Source: Syngnathus acus
Lineage: Eukaryota; Chordata; Actinopteri; Syngnathiformes; Syngnathidae
Reading direction: 5' to 3'
DNA length: 64,000 bases
NCBI RefSeq assembly: GCF_901709675.1
Contig: NC_051108.1
Coordinates: 62,001-126,000, forward strand
Shown here: positions 49,316 to 60,746 of the stretch, piece after piece
Numbering within the stretch: position 1 is the first letter of the stretch
Layout of the letters: every line of letters starts with the position of its first letter
Translations under genes and position numbers: made by a program
The notes under the pieces: model-generated
What the model was told of the DNA's origin: nothing
Databases searched by the model: none
The model's input: only the letters and a program-made list of their open reading frames with translations

Positions 49316-49760
49316 CGCACGCGTTAGGCCTATGTGGCTGTGGTAAACTGGAACGCCAACGGAGGAGCGCAGAGACGCTGGACGGTGCGTTACCTTGCTC
49401 CCGTCCGAGGACATGAGCGCTCGCTTGTCCGTATCCCGCGCGGTCGTCACGCCGGAGCTTAGGAGGCAAGCCGGCGTGTCAGCGTTCCGAAAGGCAACGG
49501 GATCAGCGATAGACTGTCGGGCAAAAAGCGAGCCGCACACGCCCACGCTTACTCGCCGCGCTTGTCCTCATCTGCTCGGCCGGCGCGCACTGGGAAGCTC
49601 CACTCGGGTTTGCTGCTGCCGCCGTTTGGACGAGCCTCCGATCTTTCCGGGGCTTCGCGTGACGTCCGTCCAGAGAAAACAGAGACAAGCAGAAAGATAT
49701 GAAAGTGCAACAGGCTCCGCTTCTGCTCAGCTGGACGCGACTGGCGTGCGTGACGGTGGA
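44046..49760 (-). CDS. senp6: SENP6, SUMO-specific isopeptidase (first exon not placed)
   Basis: Cysteine protease of the ULP/SENP family that trims poly-SUMO2/3 chains in the nucleus. An N-terminal exon near 49560-49670 codes RSEARPNGG then KPEWSF, like the human N-terminus. A SUMO-interaction-like acidic stretch ([11 protein letters not shown]) followed by [14 protein letters not shown] lies at 47900-47700. A conserved block ([18 protein letters not shown], then [17 protein letters not shown]) spans 47500-47100. The protease core has [20 protein letters not shown] and [14 protein letters not shown] at 46010-45890, then the catalytic His in [11 protein letters not shown] (about 45300-45330), the Asp in ILIMDSLRG (about 44735-44760) and the Cys in [12 protein letters not shown] (TGC at 44512-44514). 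All three residues are kept. The protein ends [10 protein letters not shown] at 44046. A large loop splits the catalytic domain, as in human SENP6/7. The 46.0-46.4 kb intron is a minisatellite. Confidence 0.93.
46027..46370. repeat. Large minisatellite (17/21-bp units) in a SENP6 intron
   Basis: About 18 units of GACGGACGGGAGCATGC, interspersed with a longer form carrying one extra GACG. The mix of 17-bp and 21-bp units runs in blocks, typical of slippage and unequal exchange. It separates the exon coding [10 protein letters not shown] from the exon coding [10 protein letters not shown]. All frames on both strands are nearly open, producing spurious repetitive peptides. Confidence 0.95.
48251..48378 (-). 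repeat. Two in-frame 18-bp coding repeats inside SENP6
   Basis: On the minus strand an 18-bp unit codes NGPPCA three times (48251-48307). Just upstream in the gene, another 18-bp unit codes IYQTA-type repeats (about 48338-48378). Both are in frame with the SENP6 exon that continues to [12 protein letters not shown], the region matching the human YQPTPPLSPASKKC segment. Confidence 0.65.
48412..48442. repeat. (CT)n microsatellite at a SENP6 splice acceptor
   Basis: A plus-strand CT run lies just right of the exon at about 48060-48395. On the minus (gene) strand it is a GA run, so that acceptor region is purine-rich. Confidence 0.8.
49274..49322. repeat. (GGCA)n microsatellite in a SENP6 intron
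   Basis: A run of GGCA tetramers between N-terminal SENP6 exons; open frames across it on both strands are artefacts. Confidence 0.85.
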
Positions 49761-50092
49761 TCCACATCACGCGCTCGACTTGCGTCTCCCTAGCCCCTTT
49801 GTCCGTTACAGATGCCTCTCAAAGTGGGCGACATTTACGCCGTCAATTCGATTCGATCGCCTCGACGACTATTTTTCTCATTTTAATCATGTTCCGTAAC
49901 GACGATGGTGACGTAAACTTGCTTATTGTAGGATGCCGGCTGTTTTGGTCCTTTACCGACGATTGGTGAGTTCTCATCGATTTTGAGAGTCATAACTGTC
50001 TTCATCTGTCACGGAGAAATGTCAGTGGAATCGTCTTTAAGTGTTCCATCTAGTAATGCAGGTCTCGAGTAAATCATTTCATCTTTTTTTCT

Positions 50093-50130
<38 letters not shown>

Positions 50131-50984
50131 TAAGTCGCTGCAGATGACTTCAAAAAGACACTCGTATGTGTGTGCCCGCACTAAAATGAGCACTTTAGTG
50201 TTCGTTGGAAGCTTTTGGGCGAGTTGTTGAAACTAGCACACTTTTGGGTCAACTTTCATGCCCCTTCTTAAAGCAACTAAGTGCGTTTCCATCTTAAACG
50301 TTGACGGCCGAGTGGAGGCCCGGTCAAGTCCAATCTGCAACAGCGCTGCTAGTTTACATTTGCTAGCTCGCGCTGCTATTTAAGCCCGCTGAACAGAAGC
50401 GGACCATGTTTCGTGGCCCCCCTTCCATCCATCATCCATCCATCCATCCATCCATCCCACGAAGCAAGCAGTCGTCGAGCCTCGCTGAGCTTTTGAGCGT
50501 CAATATGTGTAAAGCGAGCGCCCAGGCTAATGTTGATGCTCACTTAGCTGCTACTGCTGCCGCCGCCACCGCTCATATTTTGCTTCGAGCGACGAGGTGA
50601 CGCCGGCAGACGAATTGTGTCTCATGTTGGGCGACAAGGTGACGACTGAGTGCGGGTCGGTGTGGGCTTACCGTGTAAGAACTGGCCCGTGTTATGGGCC
50701 ATGTTTAGTCCGCGTTCTTGTTATTCATGGCTTCAATTGTGTTTCCTCCTCAAGGTTTCAAGCTAGGATGCGCTAAACAAGTCAAAGGCACAAATGCACT
50801 TGGTGCCGGAAACCAAAAACCTCGACTTCACAATAAAAGCTACTTTTTCTTTTGGGTTTGCGATAGCTTCGATGACTTTTTACGCCCGTGGGAAGAAACA
50901 TCAGCCAGGAAAAAAAGAAAACTGGTCGATGGTGCAAGAAGAGAGGTAAGGCAGTCAGAAAAACAGATTTATGCTACATAATGA

Positions 50985-51076
50985 TCCTGATCAATTGAAT
51001 CAGGTGTGTTTCACTAAGGAAACTTGGAAAACAAATAGGAATGTGGCCCCGAGGAGGGCTGGAGTTTGACACCCCT
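50985..51076. mobile_element. Right half of a palindromic hAT-type MITE
   Basis: The sequence ends GGCTGGAGTTTGACACCCCT plus G, with CTGATCAATTGAATCAGGTG just inside. It matches the mirror image of the element at 59689-59861. Only one half is present. Confidence 0.65.
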
Positions 51077-51209
51077 GCTCTGTGGCGACACCAAGCACTA
51101 AGATCCACGTAGTCACAGAATGGAATGGGAATTGTGGGCTTAACTGTGTCAAAGAAAAATACGACCAAGACTGAAATCAATAGAGACAATAGTCTTTAAC
51201 AACTATCAC

Positions 51210-51215
51210 TTTATT
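51210..51215 (-). terminator. ARHGAP18 polyadenylation signal candidate
   Basis: AATAAA on the minus strand, about 400 bases past the ARHGAP18 stop codon at 51616. Confidence 0.5.
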
Positions 51216-51615
51216 TACATGCAGTAGTGGTCCTTTGAAAAGAAAGTACATAAAAAAGAAATAGATCAATCAATCACAGTAAACCCCCAAAAAATACAAA
51301 GCTTAGGACAAACCACAGATCTGAAAAGGGGAATGCTGTGAAAACTGCACACAATCCAAACAAACGTAAATAGCACAGCGACACGGCCAGTCTGATGGCG
51401 GCGGTGGCGTGACGAGGAAGACAAACACAGGGCGCGGGATGACATATTTGTGGACTCGATCATTGGTAGAAGCTTTGTTTTTCTGAAGCTCACTGCCGAG
51501 GTGCTCGTGCAGGTCATAGCCTCCCACCAGTTTCATCTTTCAAATCGTCACCTTATTCAGGACGAGCACTCGGAGTGCTTCAAAGGCCTCTAGCGGTCGT
51601 TTGCGCAGATTGCGC

Positions 51616-52302
51616 TCACCGGGCCGTTTTGATGACCCACTCGGCCGTAGGGTTGAGCTGGTACAGGTCCATCATGAATGCTTCTGCGTCCAGGCACCTC
51701 TCCTCTGGAGGGAGATGAGAAATGGCGGAACGGAAGGGACGGCTGGTTGCTTAGTGCCGAGGCGGCGGCGGCGGCGGCGGCACTTACCGATGTTTCCGCC
51801 TATCTCAAAAAGACACAAGTCCTCTCCCGCGACCGCCACGTCACTGCGTTACATACACAAAGCCAGAATGAGGGTCAGCATCAGCGACGGAGCGCCGGCG
51901 CCAGTCGGCCCGAGACCTGTCCTGGCTGAGAAAGCGCGCCAGCACGTGGGCTGCCTGCAGGTCTTCGGTCAGCTGCAGGGCCATGGATACTTTGCTGAAC
52001 TGCGGCGCCTGAATGCGGATGAACCCCTGCGAGCTCTCCTGCTCGGCAAACACAACGAGCAGCGACGGCTTCTTGACTTCAATTTGCAGGCATGTTACAA
52101 ATACATTCACCAAGAGAAGAGAAAAGGTCATATACGTACCTCCGGAGCGGCCCTGTCGGGCGCTTTGTCTGTGGTGATCTTCTTCAGCAGCTTTCGCACG
52201 GCTCGCTCTTTGTTCTGCTTGCGCTGGCTCTCTGTGTTTTGCTGTCGGACCTGTGTCAGGATGAACTTGGGGATCTAACGCGCGTGCGTTACGCACACGC
52301 AG

Positions 52303-52367
<65 letters not shown>

Positions 52368-55300
52368 CCATTTGCCAATGGTGCAAGCGGTGGACAGACC
52401 ACAGGTCGGTCATCTTACGGTCCACAGGAGGTTCTGGTATCTAATGAGCAGGCGCACAATGTTGGCGGTGCCGGTCGCCACGGAGAACTGATGCTGCTGC
52501 TCTGTGACCTTTGAGGAACAGCCCTTGAACATGAAGATGTTGGGCGCCATAACGACCGAGACGTTGTTCAGGCTCATTTTGTTCTCGGCCTGGTGCTCGA
52601 CCACGCGCTGGAAGAACTCCACCAGAGCCTGGCCGGGGCAAAAGACAAGCGGCTGTGATTTTGCTCTCAAAACGTCTGGCGCCGCGACAGCCAGAAATGT
52701 GCTGACTTTACCTTCAAACTGTCTCGATTGGCTTCGGGGAGCAAGAGGACCAGCAGGTTCAAGGCTTGCAGCTGTTGCTTCTTTGTGGGCAGCTCTGAAA
52801 AAGGAGTTTAGAGGGTACTGCGGCGGCGGCGGCGGCAGCAAAAGCGCAGACGCTAAGCACGCGCGCTAGTTTGCGGGCTCATCGAGGCCCGTTTGTTGAG
52901 CCAGCGCCTACCGTTGACGGCAATGAAGGCTTGGAGGTACTGGACGGTGAGCAGCGGGTGCGGCAGCTCTCTGATGAACAACTTGAGGAGGCTGGCGGCG
53001 TCGTGCTGCTTCAGCTGTTGCCACGGGAACGTGCCGTCGTAGAAGCGGCACTCCAGCTCCCGCCGCAGGGACTGAGTCAGGGCGGTACGGTCGGCCAATG
53101 AGCCCGCGGAAAGCAAGCGGAAAGCAAACGGACGCCACGGAACGTCCGTCCGTCCGTCCGTCTACCTTGACTCTTGCGGCGGCGCCGGGGATCCTGAGCA
53201 GGCCCTCCGTGTCTAAGCCTTCCTCCTGGATATGGCTGATGAGCTGCAGAAGAGAGGGGACACGCTCCCACCACATGAGTGTCCATGCTACCAGGCATAT
53301 GCGCGTGCGCGAGCGTGCTCACCCTCTGCAGGATGAAAGGCACTTTGGTCCCGGCTGCTCTCCGCCGGTCCTGATCCAGTAAAGTGACGAGGGGGACCCC
53401 AAACAAACCGCTTTCTAGGCAACACACACCATTTGTGAGCACGTTCTACTCTAGCCGCACATCGGCAAACGTTGTACCTTTTGCCTTGACTTTGACAGCC
53501 TTGTGCGCTTTCAGATCGACGCCGCCCGTGTCGAAAAGGGCCGTCATCTCCACCAGCGCCAGCCTCCGTACCTGAGAGCGCGTTACCAGATTAACACAGA
53601 CTCTGTGAGAGCGCGCCTCGCTTTTTTTTTTTTTTAACTTGCCTTCTTCATGTCCGGCGGGGACAGATGTCCAACTCTGGTCTGACCGGTTTTATCTTTG
53701 AGCAGCCTGAAGTTCTGGGAAGGACCAGGCAGACAGATGGCTCTTTTATATACGTAGCATGCTCATTTCCAATCTTATCTGCAATAGTTGCCGTGGCCCG
53801 CTTCTCTCTCTCGCCTCGTCGCACCGGCAACTTATCGTCCGGAGAGCCGGGCCCCCCTGCCCGAGCCGCCCGAGCCGCCAGCCCCGCGCACTTCTCCCTG
53901 TAAGTCAGCGCCTGCTCCGAGAACGCCACGTCCACGTTCATGACCGTCTCCGCTTCTGTCAGGCAGGCACAAGGAGGACGGACATTTGAGGTTCCGCTCA
54001 GAACCATTTCCCGAGCCGGCGGTCACGAGGTGGCGGCGCCCTAGTCACAGCACAAATGAGGTGGGCGGGCGCGTTACCGGCCGAACTGGCCTCCTCACTC
54101 GTTGCGCTCTCGCTTCCCACTTGGACCTGACGTGGCGCTTTGTCCTGCAGGATGACAACAGACGGAAAGGATGGCGCTCATAACGCTGCCCGCTTGCCTT
54201 TGAAAAGGTAGGCTAAGTTCTGGAAAAGGAACTGGATAAAGTCCAAGCAACTTGAAAGACTGCCGCCTGAGGGATGACAACTATGACAGCGTGCGTGCGT
54301 GCGTGCGTGCGTGCGTCCCGACCTCTACGGGCAGCGGAAATATGTCCCGCACGTCGGGCAGGTGCTGCCGGTTGCGCCGCCGCAGCGTCTGGTGTAGCGT
54401 GGTCAGGCGCCGCTCCACCGCCGCCGCTTGAGCTCGGGTCAGCGTGGACAGAAAAGCCGCGCTGTCTTCTTCCTATCGAGCGACACGGCAAAGTGGCGCT
54501 GCGTCACTCGGGTACGCAAACCACGAGGGCCGGAGAGGCCACGGAGAGGCCACGGGGGTGACACCTGCTCGCCGTCAAAGAGTCGCTCGAGTCCCGCCTC
54601 CGCGAGCCACGCTTCGTCCCGCTCGCCCTCTGGAAAAGACAAAGCGGGGACAAAGTCAGCAAGAAGAAGAGGAAGAAGAGGAAGTCTGGCCTCATGGGGA
54701 AAATTGCGGGCGTGCCAATGTGCGTCTGACCGTCGGGGGGTTTCTGCAGCTCCTCTTCGGCCGCCTCCTTCTCCAGAGAGCCGCTGATGTTCTCCACCTC
54801 CTTCCAGTAGTCATCCATCTCCAGCTCGTCCAGGGAGTCCTGCCCAAAAAAGAAGATGGGGACATCCGTGCCGTTTGCTCCAAGCGCGTCTACCTGGGAG
54901 TCGCAGCGCTGACACGGCGGCGGCGGCAGCCCGCTCTTGGGATGGGAGCAGACGGGGTGCCGCTGGCTCTCGCCGCTGGGCCGGTCCCCGGGAAGCGCGG
55001 CCGGATTCTGCCGGACGCCGGAGTGGCCCGTGCTTTGGCGGCGAGCGTGACAGAAACACACAAACAGGCGTCCTTGTCATTTGGAAGGGGGGGGTGGGGG
55101 GGGGCAAAGTGTCCCGCCACTGTCAGGTGCAAACAGGATATAAGCGAGGAACCATTATTGACCTTTTTGGCCACATGTCCACTTCCGTTTTGGCCTTGCT
55201 GTCAAATTCACTTCCACTATAACAAAAGTCAATCTTAGCAAAGGCTAAAGCTCCACTTCCTGGTCTGTCATTTCAATGGGTGCAAAAGTGGGGCACGTGC

Positions 55301-56527
55301 GCCGCTGTGTGTGTGTGTGTGGGGGGGGGGAGACGAAGGCTGGCTGTAACGTGACACCGGCCGCGCTTCTATTTTTTTTGCTGCTCAGTGGGGCAAGCCA
55401 TCTGGAAGGCATACCTCGCATGGAGCTAGCTTGGTTGGTTCCTTTGTTTTTCCACAGCTAGCAGCCATTCTACACAACAGGTTGTTAACATCAAGTTGGA
55501 ATTGCATCAAATGTCATCGAAAACCAAAGGCAATCTAAAACTTGGACGCAGTGTACTAAAAACAGGTGTGGCCAGTTGTCACCATTTGGACTTTTGCTCT
55601 GAGTTGAGACAGCGCACGACTGCCTCGCCCCCCCACCCCCTTACACACACGCCCGTTGCGTACAAACAAGACAAATACATCTTGGTTCCTGTGTGACAAA
55701 TTGGCAGAGGGACCTAGGCATGTTCCCCTTTATTGCTTGGCCGTGACAACAAAAGCAGAACACATGCAGGCATTGGTGAACGGATTCTTTATGGCCCTCT
55801 CCGCGTTTGAGGGTTGAAATAGGAAAGCTTCGAGACGAGCTGCAGAAGCTCCTCGGCCAAACGATGGAAATACAGTCGCTTGCGATATCGCCGTTTGCCA
55901 CCACAGACTTGCCACCAGCGGCGTGCATCTGGGGACTGCTCGTTACTCATTGAACAGCTGACCTTGGACCCGGCCCGCTTAAGATAATTGGGACTAGCTC
56001 GTATTATCCACCACCTCGTCACGACGCCTGCCCAGTGCTAAAGAGCCCCTCGCATGCACGGCAATGTTTGGGAAGGCAAGGGGAAGAGGGCAAAACATGG
56101 CAAAGAAGGAAGGGCCTGATGCCGTCCGTGCATGCATGACCCATGAGTTTTGAATTCTTCCACGGCAACAAGCCCAGAGGGCCAAACTGTTGCTGATTTG
56201 AAGGGTCAAAGGAAACGCTAGGCGGGGAGAGGAGAGGAGAGGAGAGCTGCTGCCTTGCAACTTGTAACAAGTTGCTGCGGTCAACTTTTTGCCGAATGTA
56301 TGACTCACTGACTGACTGACTGACTCAGTGGTGCTGCTCGCCAACAAGCAGTAAGCACGGCGCTACAAGCAGTAACACGGCGAGAAATGCCAGCGCAAGT
56401 CCCACCTGGTGGCCTGCGGGTCGAGCCCCGGTCTCGGCGGCGTACAGGCGCCAGGCTGGGCCAGGAGTTCGGCGTTGCTGTGGTAACCCGTCAAGACCAC
56501 TCCTTGGGAGTCCTGCTGCCGACTCAT
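51616..56527 (-). CDS. arhgap18: ARHGAP18, Rho GTPase-activating protein 18
   Basis: GTPase-activating protein for RhoA-type GTPases that controls stress fibres, cell shape and migration. The start at 56527 gives MSRQQDSQGVVLTGYHSNAE, matching the human N-terminus SSQGVVLTAYH. GQDSLDELEMDDYWKEVENI (about 54840-54760) is the conserved ARHGAP18 N-terminal motif. The RhoGAP domain runs from FGVPLVTLLDQDRRRAAGTK (about 53400) through EEGLDTEGLLRIPGAA, with the arginine finger in LLRIPG (about 53190-53220), and LKQHDAASLLKLFIRELPHP. It continues NKMSLNNVSVVMAPNIFMFK to QNLLW (about 52420). C-terminal exons give SKVSMALQLTEDLQAAHVLA and ERCLDAEAFMMDLYQLNPTA, ending EWVIKTAR at 51616. The overall match separates it from ARHGAP28. 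Neighbours FKBP6 and TMEM244 lie on the same strand; ARHGAP18-TMEM244 proximity matches human 6q22. Confidence 0.96.
52306..52364. repeat. (CA)n microsatellite in an ARHGAP18 intron
   Basis: Nearly 60 bases of CA repeat between the exon coding KFILTQVRQQNTESQRKQNK and the exon ending at QNLLW. On the gene strand it is (GT)n near the middle of the intron. Confidence 0.95.
54289..54317. repeat. (GTGC)n microsatellite in an ARHGAP18 intron
   Basis: Seven GTGC units directly beside the acceptor of the exon coding QRRNRQHLPDVRDIFPL-type sequence. Confidence 0.85.
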
Positions 56528-56872
56528 GTTTCCGTCCTGCTGCTGCGATCTATTTGACAGACAATGTGACGTCCGCACGGCCCTCCATCGCGAGCCGGCG
56601 CTCGCTGAAGGAAGGCTATCGACTCATCGCCTGCATGCCCAAACTTCCCCCTTCAAAAGTCCTCCTCGTCTGTGGATCGTCGAGACAGGCAGGGGCTGGA
56701 CCTTAGGATAGCGAGCGAAGGGGCTGGATCGTGCGTGGCGTAGCGGAACAGCGTGGCGTGGCGTGGCGTGGCGTGGCGCGCGATTGGATTGGCTGCGAGC
56801 TCAACGGACAAGTTTGAAAAGAAATGGCGCCTCCTGCGGGCCGCGGTTGGCCATATATCGGAAGTACTTGGT

Positions 56873-56982
56873 CTTACGTCAATTGAGTGAAGGGGGGAGG
56901 GGGGGGGGGGGGCGTTTGTCTTGCGTCAATTGAGTGAAGGGGGGAGGGGGGGGGGCGTTTGTCGTGCGTCAATTGAGTGAAA
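56873..56982. repeat. G-rich tandem repeat with quadruplex potential
   Basis: The unit GTCAATTGAGTGAAGGGGGG followed by a long G run and CGTTTGTC is repeated two to three times. The G runs (up to about 14) are on the plus strand, so the ARHGAP18 sense strand carries C runs. It lies about 350-450 bases upstream of the ARHGAP18 start codon. Confidence 0.85.
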
Positions 56983-57278
56983 AGGTAAAAAACCTTTCGT
57001 ACTGTGCATTAAAGACGGCATCCGTGTTAAGTAAGGAGCGCAGCAATAGCTCCACTTATAAAGGTCATTTTGGACAGCCTTCCTTCTAAAAAGATGGACG
57101 GAAGGTTCCAAAATGACGCATCGGTTGGCTTGAACAAAGTGCAACTTACTTGAGGTGAAGGTAAAAAGCCAGTCTGGGCACCATGATGTCCGCCTGCGTC
57201 CTGTTTAGCGTGCGTGCATGCGTGCGTGCTGGCCCTCTCACAGAGGACGACTTGACACCATGTGCGCGCGCGCATGTC

Positions 57279-57281
<3 letters not shown>

Positions 57282-57341
<60 letters not shown>
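57282..57341. repeat. (CA)n microsatellite
   Basis: Sixty bases of CA repeat between ARHGAP18 and FKBP6; it gives spurious Cys-Val or Thr-His open frames. Confidence 0.95.
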
Positions 57342-57344
<3 letters not shown>

Positions 57345-57610
57345 GATTAGCCCGAGGTAATGAGATTGTCCCGCTTCTTGCCCCGCCCCCATGCATGTCA
57401 TCCCTCCACTCTCAGCTATGCACCCAGGGAGAAATGTATGACAAGAAACGGCCGGCACACCTCCACAAAAGCATAAGAGGTCATCGTTCCCTTGCGAGCC
57501 GGACTTACTTGTCGGTACGCGGCTTGGTGCTCGTTGCGTCTGGGTTTTACCGCATTTTAGAGGCTCCAACTTGTCACAACAGAAGAAGAACTTCACAACC
57601 ATTTCACATT

Positions 57611-57616
57611 TTTATT
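57611..57616 (-). terminator. FKBP6 polyadenylation signal candidate
   Basis: AATAAA on the minus strand about 280 bases past the FKBP6 stop codon. Confidence 0.55.
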
Positions 57617-57895
57617 TGTGTATCTGCAACAGTGCCCCCGTCCCCGAATTCAACTCGGTGTATTTAACATAGGAGGAAAAAAAAAAAAACCTTTGTAACT
57701 TTCAACGTGAGGTGGCTAATTAACAATGCACAATGCGGGGGAACATCTCGTGGAGAACATCAAAGTTTGGAAGCGGCCCCTTTGAGTCGGATCGCGCGCT
57801 GGCTCCTCACTTGCCCATTTTCACCAACGTGATGTGAAAGACGGACGACAGGAACGGGACCAAAATATTACCGCTACCCAAAAAAAGAGGACATC

Positions 57896-60224
57896 TTACA
57901 TCTTTTGGTGGCTCTCAAAGCCCGGGAACATCTTGGTGTACAATTGTTTCTCTTTGTCCAAGCTCTGTTTGTAGCGCCTGCAATTTTGTCAAAGGGGGAC
58001 AATTGAAAGACAAAAGTGGCAAAATGGCACCGAGCATTTTGCACTTACACGGTGATTGTCTTGAGGAGGCTGTTGACGTCACTATCCAAAGGCCTCCTGG
58101 TCCGGGCCTTGACGAGGCAGGCGTGGGCGCTCCCGTACTGGCGTAGCTCCGCATATGCCTGCCGTAGTGTCAAATAAGCTTCACGTATGGGCTGGCCTTC
58201 GGGCACCCGACTTGGCAAAGGTGTCTGACCTGCGCACAGCGGTACAGCGCCTTGGTGTCGCCGCCGTCCATGGCCAAAGCCCTGTTGGCGTACTTGAGAG
58301 CTTTCTGCGGGGCGTCCAGGCGCAGCGCCGCCAACGACAGATTCAGATAAAGCGGTAGCAGCGCCGCCCGGATTTCCGCCCGCTCGCCGTCGCTCACGTT
58401 CGCCCTGTTGCCCAGCAACACCGACGCCTGTTGTCCGAGCGTAGAGAATCATTGAGAACACGTGGCGAGTTCGCTCGTTCGTTCAAGTAGAAAGGCAGAA
58501 CGTCCACAAATAAGCAGGACGAGAAGCAAAGAAAGGTCCAAAAATGAACAGCTGACCGACCGACCCACCACCTGCTAACCAGGGGTGAAAAATGGCCTGC
58601 TGTTTGATGGGTATGCCAGAAGGTGGCGCCAAAATGCGGTCAAATCGAAAAGTCTCCTTTTTCTCCTGCAGTGACATAGAGCAGCAGCCCAAAAGTGAAA
58701 AGCTGATTTAAAAAACAAGTCAAAAGGCCGCCCAGAGGTCTGTCTGGACGTTGCGCTTCACCTGCTTGTAGTGCTCTTTGGCTTTTTCAAAGCGACTCTG
58801 CTTGAAGCATCTGTTGCCGCAGGTACGAAGCGTGTCGGCCGCTTCCATCACTTTGGAAAAGGGAAACTGGTTCTGCTCCTCCTGAAGACACACATGGCCC
58901 GGTATCAAGTCAAGCACATTCGCACAATTCAACAGAAATGTCAGATATCTCCAATTGACGTCACCACAGTCATTTGGACCAATTCATCCACTTCTCCCAA
59001 GTCATAGAAGTCCAGGATCTGGATCTCGAACAAGACGCGGGCAGCGGCGGGGATGAGCGGCGGGCAGCCCATATCTCCGTAGGCGTAGCGCGGCTGCAGC
59101 AGGAAGCGGGAGAACTCGCCTTTGCGCATGCTCAGCAGGGCCACCTCCATCCCCGGCAGCGACACGTCTGCACCCATCACACCGTGCTCGACACCGTGCT
59201 CGACACCGTGGTCACTCGTGCGCGGCGGTCACTGCGCTCGCTCGCTCGCTCACCTCTGCCCAGCTTCAGGAGGGGGGGATGCTTGAGGTGAGACGTCGTC
59301 TCAAACGGCCGCTCCGAGTATTCCAGGAAGGCCGAGTAATGCACTGTCCCAAACGCGGGGAGGAAACGGTTTGTAACGCGCACAAAGTAAACTGTCGACA
59401 GTTTGACTCCAGGAAGGCTTTTGGATAATCACTCAAAACTGAAGCACTTTGGGGCACAGGGGGCCCATCTCCGGGGCAGATCACCTCTTTCAGGACCCCT
59501 CCGTTCCCCAGGATGTCCTCCATCTGCTGCTGGAGACGCTCAAATGGACTCTTGAGAAGGCACACCCGCGCGCGCGCACACACACGCACGCACGCACACA
59601 CACACTTGGGTCACCGGCGACACTAAAAACACGACAGTCATTTCCTTGCAAGTAAAATGGGGGTAAAACCAATGACAACTACTTAAACCAGGGGTCTCAA
59701 AGTCCAGTCCTCGGGGGGGCCGCATTCCTACATGTTTTCCAAGTTTCCCTCGTTCAACACATCTGATTCAATGATCAGGCTCCTGCAGAACGTGAGGATG
59801 AACTGATCATTTGAATCAGGTGTGTTGAACCAGGGAAACTTGGAAAACATGTAAGAATGTGTTTTTTCTTTTCTCTACGTATTAAACAGCTTTTGAATGA
59901 TTCCCCCCCACCCCACCAGAGTTGCCTTTCTCCTCGAAACAATCCAGAATGGTGGAAATGTTTCACAAATGACAGATTCGTTCAACGTCATACCTAAACA
60001 ACAAGACGGTGAATTGAATTCGTTCCTACATATCAATGACGTTTCAAGGTTGGCGACGGCGTAATCCAATCCAACTTATGTGCAAGGCGCATTTGAAAAG
60101 GAATTCGTTGCTCGCAGTTTAGCTTCGCTCGCATTTCGTGGGCTAACGGACAACAACTCACCAGGCTTGGCTCGTTACCTAGAACAAAGCGTTGCCAAAG
60201 ATTCCGTCGTCCGTTCGTCGACAT
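57896..60224 (-). CDS. fkbp6: FKBP6, FKBP-type/TPR co-chaperone (inactive isomerase)
   Basis: HSP90 co-chaperone needed in mammals for male meiosis and the piRNA pathway. Exon 1 is modelled at 60162-60224 (MSTNGRRNLWQRFVLGNEPS and L), joining in phase to SPFERLQQQMEDILGNGGVL (from 59550). The FKBP domain continues HYSAFLEYSERPFETTSHLK (about 59250-59345) and DVSLPGMEVALLSMRKGEF with YAYGDMGCPPLIP (about 58965-59167). TPR exons follow: EQNQFPFSKVMEAADTLRT (about 58760-58883), ALLPLYLNLSLAALRLDAP with KALKYANRALAMDGGDTKAL (about 58230-58427), and AHACLVKARTRRPLDSDVNS (about 58050-58160). The last exon codes YKQSLDKEKQLYTKMFPGFE, stopping at 57896. ERPFETT and GCPPLIP are FKBP6 signatures. The first exon rests on phase and a good GTGAGT donor only; the rest is firm. 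Confidence 0.92.
59689..59861. mobile_element. Palindromic hAT-type MITE, right end lost
   Basis: The left terminus is CAGGGGTCTCAAAGTCCAGT. Inside, CATGTTTTCCAAGTTTCCCT and a TGATTCAATGATCAGG arm are mirrored by ATGATCAGG-complement sequence and AGGGAAACTTGGAAAACATG, so the element folds back on itself. The right terminus that should mirror the left is absent. It sits in the FKBP6 first intron. Confidence 0.8.
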
Positions 60225-60746
60225 GTTCACGCCGATAACAAATTGCTTTCCAAAACTGAAATCGTATTTCTTGTTGCCACTTTTGACGCGCTTTCGGTAC
60301 ACGTGTCGAGCCACAAGCCACGTGACCTGCCCAGAAACGAGAGGTGTGTCGCCCGAAGTGCGCTTAAAAACTTTTTTAATCTCAATTTACAACAACAACA
60401 ACAACAAATGGAACACAGGTGTCACTGCGCAATTTCTTCAATAATCGATCGACACCGATGACGTCATTACGTGCTGACGGATATAACGGGTACACGCCAA
60501 TAAAAGCACATGTACTATTGGGCCTGCAACAACCACATTTGTCCGAACCTACTTCCAAGTAACATGTAAATCACAATCTGGTTCCATACATTTTCTAAAT
60601 GAATAAACAATAGAAAAATAATATAGCTGACCAGGTGTCATTTGTACACGAGACGAGTGCTATTTTCCACGCAACGTTACAAAACCACAAGCGCAAACGT
60701 CGTCGGATGCTTTGCTCCGTCCGCTGCGATGCGTCCCGAGCCCTCG
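60225..60746. other. Intergenic: FKBP6 5' flank and TMEM244 3' flank
   Basis: About 520 bases with an (AAC)n run near 60389-60410 and AT-rich sequence around 60580-60630. No coding exon is recognised. The FKBP6 promoter must lie here, close behind the 3' end of TMEM244. Confidence 0.5.

Larger units (their letters stand above)
49761..51615. other. Intergenic region upstream of SENP6 / downstream of ARHGAP18
   Basis: Both genes are on the minus strand. The stretch near 49800-50620 should hold the SENP6 promoter and first exon. It contains a (CA)n run (50096-50128) and a (CCAT)n run (about 50426-50457). A transposon fragment lies at 50985-51076, and the ARHGAP18 3' UTR occupies about 51200-51615. 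No other gene is recognised. Confidence 0.5.
56528..57895. other. Intergenic: ARHGAP18 5' flank and FKBP6 3' flank
   Basis: Contains a (GGCGT)n stretch near 56733-56782, a G-rich tandem repeat at 56873-56982, a long (CA)n run at 57282-57341, and the FKBP6 3' UTR with a minus-strand AATAAA near 57611. No coding exon is supported; the minus-strand frame at 57027-57602 runs through the CA repeat and is an artefact. Confidence 0.55.

Noticed and set aside
57027-57602. Minus-strand 191-residue frame
   Set aside because: Its middle is a Val-Cys run from the CA microsatellite, and neither flank resembles a known protein.
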